DNA from: JBDNIO01 sp041688215
Lineage (GTDB): Bacteria; Pseudomonadota; Gammaproteobacteria; Nevskiales; Salinisphaeraceae
Assembly (NCBI GenBank): GCA_041688215.1
Contig: JBDNIO010000138.1
Span: 1-14,774 of the forward strand
Reading direction: 5' to 3'
Length of the DNA stretch: 14,774 bases
The notes under the pieces were generated by a model. The model was not told where the DNA came from and ran no database searches. It worked only from the letters and a program-made list of their open reading frames with translations. A program made the translations under genes and the position numbers. Shown piece by piece: positions 6,070-13,527 of the stretch. Each line of letters starts with the position of its first letter. Positions within the stretch are counted from its first letter, which is position 1.

Positions 6070-6813
6070 TTAACTTGCGGTCGCGGCTGCCTGTAGTGTT
6101 CGCCGCGACCGTTCTATTTCGTGCACCAAATACGCAGGATTAAACTCCGCGTACTCAATCAGCGCATCCATATCTGCCACCTTGACCATGCCGTCTTCCA
6201 TGCACAGCAAGCCCTCGTCGCGCAGTTGCTTGAGTGTGCGGCTTACGTGTACCGCAGTAAGCCCCAGGGTGTCGCCAATAATCGTCTGATTCATCGGCAG
6301 CTCGAAGCTGGCACTGGCCTGGTGCAGGCGTAACTTCATTTCGATAATAAAGTGCGCCAGTCGCTGGCTGGCGGGGCGCCGGCTAACGTTTACGATGCGC
6401 TCTATCAGCATCGACTCTTCCTGCGCCAGCGCCAGAATAAACAACGACGCCAGGCGCGGTGCCTACTCAAATATTTCCGTGAGACGGCATTTTGGAAACG
6501 GGCAAGCCACCGCATCGGTTAAAACCACGATGTTGGACAATGCGCTTTTGGTGCCCACCTCGCGTAAACCCATAATCTGGCCGGGGAGGTGAATATCCAG
6601 CACCTGCCGGTCGCCATCAACCAGGGTGCGGCTGGCATAAGCCCAACCCGAACGCAGGGTGAAAAAGCAGGTCGCTTCGTCGCCTTCCGCACGCAATAAT
6701 TGCCCTGCCTTGTAAGTCCGCGGCTCGCGCTCAAGGCTGTGGAGCAGTTCGGTTTCAGCTTGTGTCAGCTCCGCATACCGTTCAAATTGCCCGACGATGC
6801 AACTCTTCTCCAT
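6070..6813 (-). pseudogene. Crp/Fnr-family regulator interrupted by an in-frame TAG
   Basis: The frame encodes a 247-codon Crp/Fnr-type transcription factor. An N-terminal cyclic-nucleotide-binding-like beta-roll (about residues 1-115, with LLRAEGDEATCFFTLRSGWA and DIHLPGQIMGL) is followed by a long dimer helix and a winged helix-turn-helix (TIIGDTLGLTAVHVSRTLKQ, then LRDEGLL). Residue 117 is TAG (6465-6463), directly after LTEIFE, and the same frame continues without shift into APRLASLFILALAQEES. One base change from Lys, Glu or Gln would explain it. No FNR-type Cys cluster is seen. The start at 6813 has GGGGG 4 bases upstream. The gene converges on DUF1328 and sits among small stress genes it may once have controlled. 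Sequencing error or read-through are the alternatives to a pseudogene. Confidence 0.87.
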
Positions 6814-6943
6814 CTAACCCCCGTTAGGCTATGATTGCTATAGTGGCAAATCTTTGCACATCCTGGGGTTTATGCCTGGTACGGGTTAATGCCTACTACG
6901 CCAGTTAACCGCCCGTACTAACTTGAGCTTAAAAGGAGTGATT
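6814..6943. other. Intergenic region between the regulator and the PLDc_N gene
   Basis: This 130-base divergent spacer should carry the promoters of both genes. Its only clear signal is the AAGGAG at 6934-6939 before the plus-strand gene. Confidence 0.5.
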
Positions 6944-7123
6944 TTGAACATAGAAGTCACCGGAATTTTCTCACTACTGATATTAATCGCCGATATCTGG
7001 GCGATTCTTAACATCATCCAGAGCAAGGCCGAAACCGGCATGAAGCTGGTCTGGATACTGGTTATCGTACTGCTACCGCTTATCGGCGTAATCCTGTGGT
7101 ACTTTTTTGGCCCCCGCGGTTAG
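6944..7123 (+). CDS. Small PLDc_N-type membrane protein
   Basis: The product is a 59-residue protein with two transmembrane helices (about residues 6-27 and 34-55). It ends in LPLIGVILWYFFGPRG, the hallmark of the phospholipase D-nuclease N-terminal (PLDc_N) domain, which also exists alone as short membrane proteins. Its role is unknown; it is often found with stress or regulatory genes. I chose the TTG at 6944-6946 because a near-perfect Shine-Dalgarno (AAGGAGTG) lies just upstream. The longer TTG start at 6923 lies before that site. The last 51 bases overlap, tail to tail, the end of the EamA gene on the other strand. Confidence 0.83.
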   Translation: MNIEVTGIFSLLILIADIWAILNIIQSKAETGMKLVWILVIVLLPLIGVILWYFFGPRG

Positions 7124-7984
7124 CATCGGGCCCCATTGATACAGCGCCAGCGCGGCCAGAACAATCGCGCCGCCGGTTAAAACGTCCGTACCCAGTTGTT
7201 CGCCGGCAACCAGCCAGCCGATCACCAGCGCACAGGGCGGCGTCATCAAGGTAATCAGCGCCACAGTAGCAACCGGTAAGTTACTAAGCAGATAGAAATA
7301 CAGCATAAAGGCCAGCACCGAGCCGAATACCGTCAAGTAGCCAATCGCCCCCAGCGTGCGTGCGTCGATGTGCGTGGGCGCCACGCCATCGCTTACCCAC
7401 CACAGGGCAACAAACCCGAGTGCAGTTAACCACAAGGCACCGGTAACTTGCGCCAGCGGGTGCATTTGCACGGTGTAGCGCTTCACCAGGACGCTGCTCA
7501 AGGCATAAAAAAGCGTTGCGACAACCAGGGCGGCAATCGCGGGTGCGGCATCCACATTCACATTGATCTGGCCCCGAAATACCAGAGCCAATCCAGACAA
7601 CGCCACCATCAACGCGCCCACCCGTAGAGGCGTAAGCGAACGCTCGCCCAGCAGCAGGGCGCCGAGGGTGCCGGCAAACAACGGCGCTACGCCGAAGACC
7701 AGCGCAATCACGCCGGAGGGCACAAATTGCGCCGCCCAGTACAACAGCGACATCGCGCCGAAAAAGCCCAGCGCCCCGGCCGCATACAAGCGCAGGGCGG
7801 CCGAGGAATAGTGCCGGGTAATGCCAAACAGCCTTAATAACAGGGACGCAATGATTGCGGCTGCAAACATGCGCAGTGCAACGCCTTCCAGAAAACTCAC
7901 GTCCACACTGGTACTCCACTTCACCGCCAGCGGCGTGGTGGACCATACCAACACAACAATTAAAAAGGCTGCCGGTACCGGCAT
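7073..7984 (-). CDS. EamA/DMT-superfamily exporter
   Basis: The product is a 303-residue inner-membrane transporter of the drug/metabolite (EamA) family with ten predicted helices in two repeated halves. The first half begins VVLVWSTTPLAVKWSTSV and the second is near VATLFYALSSVLVKRY. The final helix is GGAIVLAALALYQWGPML, followed by a short basic tail. Family members export amino acids or metabolites; the substrate cannot be read from sequence. I chose ATG 7984 because AGGTG sits 6 bases upstream; a GTG at 7993 has no such site. The 3' end overlaps the convergent PLDc_N gene by 51 bases. Upstream, a strong terminator (8022-8051) isolates it from the preceding gene. It is intact. Confidence 0.92.
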   Translation of the reverse strand: MPVPAAFLIVVLVWSTTPLAVKWSTSVDVSFLEGVALRMFAAAIIASLLLRLFGITRHYSSAALRLYAAGALGFFGAMSLLYWAAQFVPSGVIALVFGVAPLFAGTLGALLLGERSLTPLRVGALMVALSGLALVFRGQINVNVDAAPAIAALVVATLFYALSSVLVKRYTVQMHPLAQVTGALWLTALGFVALWWVSDGVAPTHIDARTLGAIGYLTVFGSVLAFMLYFYLLSNLPVATVALITLMTPPCALVIGWLVAGEQLGTDVLTGGAIVLAALALYQWGPMLTAGAKKVPQDYADKR

Positions 7985-8015
7985 TGTGCGCACCTATAGG
8001 TTTTTGTCAGGGCAT

Positions 8016-8051
8016 AAAAAAAGGCCGCAGGTTTTGCAAGACCTGCGGCCT
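8016..8051 (-). terminator. Strong rho-independent terminator, minus strand
   Basis: AGGCCGCAGGT (8022-8032) pairs perfectly with ACCTGCGGCCT (8041-8051) around an 8-base loop. On the minus strand the stem is followed by seven T (8022-8016). It ends transcripts coming from 8174-8614 and lies about 30 bases before the EamA start. Confidence 0.9.
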
Positions 8052-8072
8052 GTTCGTGTTATTCAAATAGCG

Positions 8073-8174
8073 TTAAATATTCATTTCCACAGAACAGGCA
8101 ACAGCAGCCGGGCGCTTGACCATGAGGTCAGACGCTTGCCAGCGCACCACCGGATTGTGTGTAAAAGTATTCAT
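8073..8174 (-). CDS. Possible 33-residue ORF before the terminator (uncertain)
   Basis: Between the unknown membrane protein and the terminator an ATG (8174) frame of 33 codons runs to TAA 8075-8073. It begins MNTFTHNP and ends AVACSVEMNI. No good Shine-Dalgarno precedes it. A second overlapping frame (ATG about 8253 to TGA about 8128, ending QSGGALASV) is equally open, and both cannot be ordinary genes. I recognise neither, so this is a candidate only. Confidence 0.2.
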   Translation of the reverse strand: MNTFTHNPVVRWQASDLMVKRPAAVACSVEMNI

Positions 8175-8215
8175 CGGGCGCGGAGTATTTCCGATGCGCC
8201 AGTGCGTAGTCAAGT

Positions 8216-8614
8216 TTATACCGGCGCCTGATCGCCAAGCACGAAGCGTGCGACATCGAGGTAGTCAATCACCAGCGACGCAAAATCACTGACTATTACC
8301 AGGCCCAGCCACACGCCGAATACGCCCGCGGGGCGTTGCTGCCGAAAACGCGGAATCAGCCAGATCAGCAGAGGCGTCCACCAGATGATGTGGGAAAGGC
8401 CCAGTATGCGCGTGTAGCCAAAAATCCAGTACATGGCCATCATGGTCGTGCCGTTCGCCAGCCAGACCAGCGCGGTGACCTTGCCCTCGATGCGTGACCA
8501 GAAGAAAAACGCCGCGGTGTTCAGCGTCATCAACCAGATCAGCCACAGGCGCCAGCCCAGAGGCTGCTCGAAAATGCGCAGCATCAGGTTGTCGTTAAGC
8601 ATGTGTTCCAGCAT
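8216..8614 (-). CDS. Unknown membrane protein, four predicted helices
   Basis: The product is a 132-residue protein with about four hydrophobic segments: WLIWLMTLNTAAFFF, LVWLANGTTMMAMYWIFGY, IIWWTPLLIWLIP and GLVIVSDFASLVIDY. It is rich in Trp, with a short basic loop (PRFRQQRPAG). I do not recognise a named family. Start at 8614 is supported by GGGGAG 6 bases upstream; an ATG four codons later lacks this. It follows the kef-type antiporter gene on the same strand after 71 bases that contain a small hairpin. It may be co-transcribed and ends before the terminator at 8022-8051. Confidence 0.82.
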   Translation of the reverse strand: MLEHMLNDNLMLRIFEQPLGWRLWLIWLMTLNTAAFFFWSRIEGKVTALVWLANGTTMMAMYWIFGYTRILGLSHIIWWTPLLIWLIPRFRQQRPAGVFGVWLGLVIVSDFASLVIDYLDVARFVLGDQAPV

Positions 8615-8651
8615 CTTGGCTCCCCAGATTTTTTTACGGTATAGCTACCAG

Positions 8652-8670
8652 AAGACCCGTTGCGGGCCTT
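8652..8670 (-). other. Short hairpin between the antiporter gene and the next gene
   Basis: Read on the minus strand, AAGGCCCG and CGGGTCTT form an 8-bp stem (one G-U pair) with loop CAA. No T-tract follows, so I do not call it a terminator. It could be a processing or weak pause site between two same-strand genes. Confidence 0.4.
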
Positions 8671-8685
8671 GTATATTGCTTTGAT

Positions 8686-10488
8686 CTACTTCTTTTGAGT
8701 GTTCCCCTCATCCAGTAACTGTGCGTCCCGGGTAAACTGTTCTTCCAGTTCTTCTGCCGCACGCAGCGCCAACTGCCGCATGCGCGACTCATCGTCGGCC
8801 ATATCGTGATGCTCGAACAGACGTTTTTCGTCGTGTTCGCGGAATAACTGCATGGCGCGCTCGGTTTCCTTGTTCGAGATACCCAGCCCGCGAAATACCT
8901 GGCCGGAAAGCTCCAGGCTGTCCAGAAACATCTCACGTTGCAGTGAGGTAATGCCCAGGTCCATCAGCTCATAGGCGTGGCGCCGGTTGCGGGCACGCGC
9001 ATAGACTTTCAGGTGAGGGAAATGCCGAACCACAATACGCGCGGTGCGTAGCGAGGCGTCCAGACCGCCAATCGCCAGCACGAATATTTTGGCATCTGCT
9101 GCGCCGGCTGCACGCAGCAGGTCCAAGCGCGAGGCATCACCGTAATACACCTTGTTGCCGTAGTTACGCACAAAGTCCACCTGGTCGGGACTGATCTCCA
9201 GCGCCGTAAAGCCGATGCGCTTGGCGCTAAGCATGCGCCCGACGATCTGCCCGAAACGGCCAAAGCCGGCGATGATTACCGGCTGCTCGGGTTCCTCCGG
9301 CATGTCAAAGCTGGACGCCGATTGCCGGGCCTGCGCCAGTCGCCTGTTCAACCAGCCATTGGCCATGGCCAGAAATGGCGTAAGCGCCATGGACAGGGTC
9401 ACCACCGCCACCAGCCGGTCTGCCTGCGCCTGCACAAACAGGCCACTGGCTACGGCAGCAGCCAGAATCACGAACGCGAATTCACCACCTTGGGGCAACG
9501 TCGCAGCGAGTGAACGTGCCGCGGGTGGCGCCAGGCCATTACGCCGGCCCAGTACATATAAAAAGGCCGACTTTACCGCCAGCAAGCCCAGCGTCCAGAG
9601 CACAATATGCACCGGCTGGGCACTTACAATACCCAGGTTGATCGACATGCCCACGGCAATGAAAAACAGCCCCAGCAGGATGTCCTTGAACGGATCAATA
9701 TTGGCTTCCAACTCGTGCCGGTATTCGGAATCGGCCAGCAGCACACCGGCGGCAAACGCTCCGAGCGCCACCGAAATACCGGTGGCTTCCATGATCAGCA
9801 CGGTACCGATGACCACCAGCAACGCCCAGGCCGTGAATATCTCCGGCATGCGCGTGGCGGCAACCAGACGGAACACCGGCCGCAACAGATAGTGGCCGCC
9901 GAGCACCATAATAGTCAGCACCCCGGCGATCTTGCCGGTTTCCCACAACGCCCCGGACAGGCTCACGGCCTCGCTGCCTGCAGTCAGAATCGGCAGCAGG
10001 GCCAGGATTGGAATAACCGCCAGATCCTGAAACAGCAAAATCGCAAAGGCGGCGCGCCCATGTTTGGCGGTAAGCTCGCCGCGCTCGGCCAGTAACTGCA
10101 GCGCAAAGGCGGTGGACGACAACGCCAGCGCCAGGCCCGCAACCGTGGCCGCAGCGGGCGACAAATCCATTGCCCAGGCAGCGAGCACAGCCAACACCAG
10201 CGCACTGAGCAGTACCTGCAAACCGCCGAGCCCGACAATGCTCTTGCGCAGCGCCCACAGTCGTCTGGGCTGCATTTCCAGCCCGATCACGAACAGCAGC
10301 AGCACCACCCCGAACTCGGCCAGGTGCAGAACTTCCTCAACCTCGCCAATCAACCCCAAACCCCAGGGCCCGATCACCACACCCGCCGCCAGGTAGCCCA
10401 GGATAGACCCCAGCCCCAGACGCTGGGCAATCGGTACAGCAATGACCGCAGCGGACAGGAAAATGGCTATTTCGGCGAGGCCGGTCAT
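8686..10488 (-). CDS. KefB/KefC-type K+/H+ antiporter (CPA2 family)
   Basis: The product is a 600-residue inner-membrane K+ efflux system of the CPA2 family. The N-terminal cation/proton exchanger (about residues 1-380) has roughly 12 helices, with FQDLAVIP (D155), the family segment SEYRHELEANIDPFK then LLGLFFIAVGMS, and GGEFAFVI (334-341). The C-terminal RCK/KTN nucleotide-binding domain starts at VIIAGFGRFGQIVGRM (404-419) with G408-x-G410-x-x-G413. A charged, Glu-rich tail follows. In E. coli, KefB and KefC are gated by glutathione and its electrophile adducts; the HELE loop fits that subgroup, but I cannot separate KefB from KefC. I see no ancillary kefF/kefG gene in the window. I chose ATG 10488 (MTGLAEIAIFLS); the frame is open further upstream but without family sequence. 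The Shine-Dalgarno is weak. Confidence 0.93.
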   Translation of the reverse strand: MTGLAEIAIFLSAAVIAVPIAQRLGLGSILGYLAAGVVIGPWGLGLIGEVEEVLHLAEFGVVLLLFVIGLEMQPRRLWALRKSIVGLGGLQVLLSALVLAVLAAWAMDLSPAAATVAGLALALSSTAFALQLLAERGELTAKHGRAAFAILLFQDLAVIPILALLPILTAGSEAVSLSGALWETGKIAGVLTIMVLGGHYLLRPVFRLVAATRMPEIFTAWALLVVIGTVLIMEATGISVALGAFAAGVLLADSEYRHELEANIDPFKDILLGLFFIAVGMSINLGIVSAQPVHIVLWTLGLLAVKSAFLYVLGRRNGLAPPAARSLAATLPQGGEFAFVILAAAVASGLFVQAQADRLVAVVTLSMALTPFLAMANGWLNRRLAQARQSASSFDMPEEPEQPVIIAGFGRFGQIVGRMLSAKRIGFTALEISPDQVDFVRNYGNKVYYGDASRLDLLRAAGAADAKIFVLAIGGLDASLRTARIVVRHFPHLKVYARARNRRHAYELMDLGITSLQREMFLDSLELSGQVFRGLGISNKETERAMQLFREHDEKRLFEHHDMADDESRMRQLALRAAEELEEQFTRDAQLLDEGNTQKK

Positions 10489-10583
10489 AGCCGCAATTCT
10501 ACTGCATCGGACCCGATGCCGTGCGCTATTCGCAGCACCCCCCCGAATGCACAAGGCTTATTCAGGCAAAAAGCTCAGAGCGA

Positions 10584-10965
10584 CTAGTCGACGTTGATTT
10601 GATAGATCGTAGTAGTGCCGGTCACTTCGTTACCGACGACCAAAAGATCATTGCCGTTGGGACTGTTGCTGGAGGGGATGAATACCAGCCCCTCAGGGCC
10701 CCAGTCTCCAGCGGCGTCAAGTGCCACGGTGCCGCTCTCCAGATCGGCCCCCGACACCGTGAAGTCGCGGTTGTTGATGTAATCGATAAAACGCGGTTGG
10801 CGCGGATTGCTAACCTCGTACATCATGATGCCGCCAACACGCTCCAGACCTATAAACGCAAACTCGCGTTCGCCGATCGTACCGGTAACCACGCCTTCGT
10901 TCTCCGGGCCGCTGGCATCGCTGCGGCCGTCGCGGTCGGGCGAGTCATCGTTGAACACGAACGGC
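10584..10965 (-). pseudogene. Choice-of-anchor I protein, C-terminal remnant
   Basis: About the last 125 residues match the C-terminus of choice-of-anchor I family proteins, large secreted beta-propeller-like proteins, some annotated as alkaline phosphatases. Recognisable stretches are RSDASGPENEGVVTG, FAFIGLERVGGIMMYEVSNP, DYINNRDF, WGPEGLVFIPSSNSPNG and LLVVGNEVTGTTTIYQI. The family's other several hundred residues, including the signal peptide, are missing. The frame extends to a nominal ATG at 11024, but the first about 20 codons do not fit the family and no Shine-Dalgarno is present. The breakpoint is therefore near 10960. It lies behind the antiporter's start on the same strand. Confidence 0.85.
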
Positions 10966-11138
10966 CTGATGTGTAAACAGTGCGCGAACCGCACAGCTTT
11001 GAACGCCCAACCTAACCTGTGCATGTGAATACTTCGTGCAGGCCCGGTTACGTTGGGATTACAATTTTGTGACCCGGCAGGTGCGCCGGCACAAAGGTAT
11101 GATGGGCGCTGAAAACCTGATCATTACGAGGGCGTTAA
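10966..11138. other. Intergenic region before the MBL-fold gene
   Basis: About 170 bases run from the anchor-I breakpoint to the next gene. They contain TATGAT at 11098-11103, a good -10 candidate without a convincing -35, and a small hairpin CCGGC(aggtgc)GCCGG near 11074-11089. The purine-rich GAGGG (11128-11132) is the ribosome-binding site of the next gene. Confidence 0.45.
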
Positions 11139-11960
11139 ATGTTCGTACATCATCTCAATTGCGGCAGCATGCACCCGGCGGGCGGGCCGCTGCTCCGCAG
11201 CAGCGACGCCCCCACAAACCTGCCGCCCATGGTGTGCCATTGCCTGCTGATCGAAACCGCACAAGGTCTTTTGCTGATCGACACCGGCCTGGGCACAGCG
11301 GATATCGGCGACGCGAAACAACGACTCGGGCTGCCATTCGTGTCCATGGTGCGTCCGCGCCTGGTGCTGGACGAAACTGCGCTGCACCAGGTCCGGACGC
11401 TGGGCTACGATCCGGAAGATGTACGCCATATCCTGCTCACACACCTGGACCTGGACCACGCCGGCGGTATCAGCGATTTTCCTAAAGCCAAGGTGTATGT
11501 GCTGGCGGCCGAGCACGATGCCGCCCAAGCTCGTGACCATTGGAAAGAACGCGACCGCTATAAATCCGCACAGTGGCATCACAATCCCGACTGGGCATTA
11601 TATGAACCCAACGGCGAAAACTGGTTTGGATTCGACTGCGTGCGCCAGCTCGACGGCTTGCCGCCGGAAATTCTGATGGTACCGCTGGCCGGCCACACCC
11701 GCGGCCATGCCGCAATCGCGGTAGATACAGGTCACGGCTGGCTACTGCACACCGGTGATACCTATTTCCATCATGGCGAGTTAAGCAGTCACGGGCCTCG
11801 ATGCCCGGTCGCATTACGGCTGTTTCAAACTCTGCTGTCCGTAGATAATGAACAACGCCTGAATAACCAGGAACGCCTGCGCACCCTGGCGGCAGAACAT
11901 CACGCCGAGGTTAATATTTTTAGTGCCCACGACCCGTGGGAATACCAGCAACTAAAATAG
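11139..11960 (+). CDS. MBL-fold metallo-hydrolase (lactonase-like)
   Basis: The product is a 273-residue metallo-beta-lactamase-fold hydrolase, closest in layout to the lactonase/AttM-like group. Metal-site motifs are THLDLDHAGG (H102, D104, D106, H107), AGHTRGH (H186), TGDTYF (D207) and SAHD (H264). The canonical HxHxDH is HxDxDH here, with Asp at the second ligand position, a variant I know from some MBL subgroups. No signal peptide, so it should be cytosolic. Start at 11139 is supported by GAGGG 6 bases upstream. The hydroxy-acid oxidase gene follows after 53 bases on the same strand, suggesting a two-gene operon. The substrate is unknown: lactones, thioesters and other esters are all possible. 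It is intact. Confidence 0.9.
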   Translation: MFVHHLNCGSMHPAGGPLLRSSDAPTNLPPMVCHCLLIETAQGLLLIDTGLGTADIGDAKQRLGLPFVSMVRPRLVLDETALHQVRTLGYDPEDVRHILLTHLDLDHAGGISDFPKAKVYVLAAEHDAAQARDHWKERDRYKSAQWHHNPDWALYEPNGENWFGFDCVRQLDGLPPEILMVPLAGHTRGHAAIAVDTGHGWLLHTGDTYFHHGELSSHGPRCPVALRLFQTLLSVDNEQRLNNQERLRTLAAEHHAEVNIFSAHDPWEYQQLK

Positions 11961-12013
11961 CGCCAGCTTATCCCGAAGCCAATTTACTCTCCCGCAAAAC
12001 AGGCTAAAAAGAA

Positions 12014-13321
12014 ATGACTCAGGAACCCCGCCAAGATCGCATCAACCTGCCCGTTGCGCGGCAGCAGGAAATTTACACCGCTGGATTGGCCAAACACCGC
12101 CCCGCGGTGCCGGTGGACATTGCCGCGCTGGAGAAAACCGCGGCAGATCACATGAGCGCCGAGGCCTACGCCTACATCGCCGGCGGTGCGGGGCGTGAAG
12201 ACACCATGCGCAACAATACCCAGGCGTTTGATGCCTGGCACATTCTTCCGCGCATGCTCAACAACGTAGCGCAACGCGATACCTCGATAGAACTGTTTGG
12301 CCGCACCCTGCCCTCGCCTTTTCTGCTCTGCCCGATTGGTGTGCTGGAAATGGCGCATGCGGACGCGGATCTGGCCGTAGCGCGCGCGGCGGCCAACGAA
12401 GGCCTGCCGATGATTTTCTCCAACCAGGCCAGCCGGCCGATGGAAGCCTGCGCGGCCGCCATGGACAAGGTCAACCCCGGTGCCGCGCGCTGGTTCCAGT
12501 TGTACTGGAGCAAGTCGGATGATCTGGTAAAAAGCCTGGTGACTCGCGCCGAAAAATGCGGCTGCGAAGCGATTGTCGTCACCCTGGATACCACCCTGCT
12601 TGGTTGGCGCTCACGCGACCTGGACCAGGCGCACCTGCCATTTCTACAAGGCAAGGGCATCGCGCAGTACACCTCTGATCCCGTGTTTCTGGCTAGTCTG
12701 GATGAGCCTCTACCGACCGGCGCCGATACCGGCCGCCCGCCCATTAATCTGAATACCCTGAGATCGGTTCTGCAGGCCGCGCAGTCTTTCCCCGAAGGCA
12801 CGCTGCAAAGCCTGACTACAGGGCGCGCGCTCGCCGCCGTGCGGCGATTTATCGCAACCTATTCGCGCCCCAGCCTGACCTGGGATGATCTGGATTTTCT
12901 CCGCCAGCACACCAAGCTGCCGATTCTGCTCAAAGGCATACTCGATCCGGACGACGCCAAGCGCGCCATCAATCGCGGCGTCGACGGCATCATTGTTTCC
13001 AACCACGGCGGACGTCAGGTCGATGGTTCGGTGGCAACCCTGGAGCAGTTGCCGAAAATCGCGGAAGCAGTCGCCGGCAAACTTCCTATCATCATGGACT
13101 CCGGCATCCGTGGCGGTGCGGATGCATTCAAGGCGCTGGCGCTGGGCGCAACCGCGGTCGGTATTGGCCGGCCCTATTGTTACGGTCTGGCGATTGCCGG
13201 TGAAACCGGCGTGCGCGAGGTGCTGGCGAATATGCAGGCGGATTTCGACCTGACCATGGCGCTGGCCGGCTGCCGTTCGCCGGCGGAGATTACGCGCGAG
13301 CGGCTGTTGCCTGCGGGTTAG
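12014..13321 (+). CDS. FMN-dependent 2-hydroxy-acid oxidase / lactate 2-monooxygenase-like
   Basis: The product is a 435-residue alpha-hydroxy-acid dehydrogenase-family flavoprotein with an FMN TIM barrel. Visible signatures are AYAYIAGGAG (51-60), CPIGVLEMAH (106-115), WFQLYW (160-165) and KGIL with K307. The family active site is VSNHGGRQVDG with catalytic His331 and Arg334, and DSGIRGG (362-368) with GRP (385-387) bind FMN phosphate. The long insert between residues about 200 and 290 and the overall length fit lactate 2-monooxygenase-like members better than glycolate oxidase. It oxidises a 2-hydroxy acid to the 2-oxo acid, or decarboxylates it in the monooxygenase mode; the substrate is not readable. 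Shine-Dalgarno is weak (AGAAATG). The stop overlaps the end of a minus-strand GGDEF remnant by four bases. It is intact. Confidence 0.92.
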   Translation: MTQEPRQDRINLPVARQQEIYTAGLAKHRPAVPVDIAALEKTAADHMSAEAYAYIAGGAGREDTMRNNTQAFDAWHILPRMLNNVAQRDTSIELFGRTLPSPFLLCPIGVLEMAHADADLAVARAAANEGLPMIFSNQASRPMEACAAAMDKVNPGAARWFQLYWSKSDDLVKSLVTRAEKCGCEAIVVTLDTTLLGWRSRDLDQAHLPFLQGKGIAQYTSDPVFLASLDEPLPTGADTGRPPINLNTLRSVLQAAQSFPEGTLQSLTTGRALAAVRRFIATYSRPSLTWDDLDFLRQHTKLPILLKGILDPDDAKRAINRGVDGIIVSNHGGRQVDGSVATLEQLPKIAEAVAGKLPIIMDSGIRGGADAFKALALGATAVGIGRPYCYGLAIAGETGVREVLANMQADFDLTMALAGCRSPAEITRERLLPAG

Positions 13322-13500
13322 TTCACCCTGCTTGCTGCCGGGCGGGGCCAGCGTAAATAATCGGCGCGCACATGCTGGACGACCATGCGATCGCGGCCTT
13401 CTTTTTTCGCCAGATACATGGCCTAGTCAGCCGCATCCAGCAACCACTCAAGGCGGGTTATCTGGTCCGGCACCAGGCCCTGACTTGGCTCGCCTTTTTC
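13318..13500 (-). pseudogene. GGDEF (diguanylate cyclase) C-terminal remnant with internal TAG
   Basis: Read on the minus strand the frame gives WLLDAAD-stop-AMYLAKKEGRDRM, the C-terminal helix signature of GGDEF domains (usually ADxAMYxAKxxGRNR), then a short tail to TAA at 13320-13318. The residue between AAD and AMY, usually Lys, Gln or Arg, is TAG here (about 13424-13422). The catalytic GGDEF motif and everything before it are missing. The part before WLLDAAD is only loosely family-like. The sequence changes near 13500-13527 to the acylase remnant. This is a dead fragment, found by reading frames interrupted by stops. Confidence 0.8.
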
Positions 13501-13527
13501 GCATCAGTCGACCCGTCATTCCCACCA

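Noticed and set aside
6923..6943. An earlier TTG start for the PLDc_N protein.
   Set aside because: The strong AAGGAGTG Shine-Dalgarno lies downstream of it and directly before the TTG at 6944, with good spacing.
7985..7993. GTG start for the EamA exporter.
   Set aside because: There is no Shine-Dalgarno before it, while AGGTG is well placed for the ATG at 7984.
8073..8174. A PqqA-like precursor peptide.
   Set aside because: The spacing between Pro and Glu differs from PqqA, the key Tyr is a stop codon, and no pqqB-E genes are present; kept only as an unassigned ORF.
8652..8670. The hairpin after the antiporter gene as a terminator.
   Set aside because: The stem is short with a G-U pair and no T-tract follows on the minus strand.
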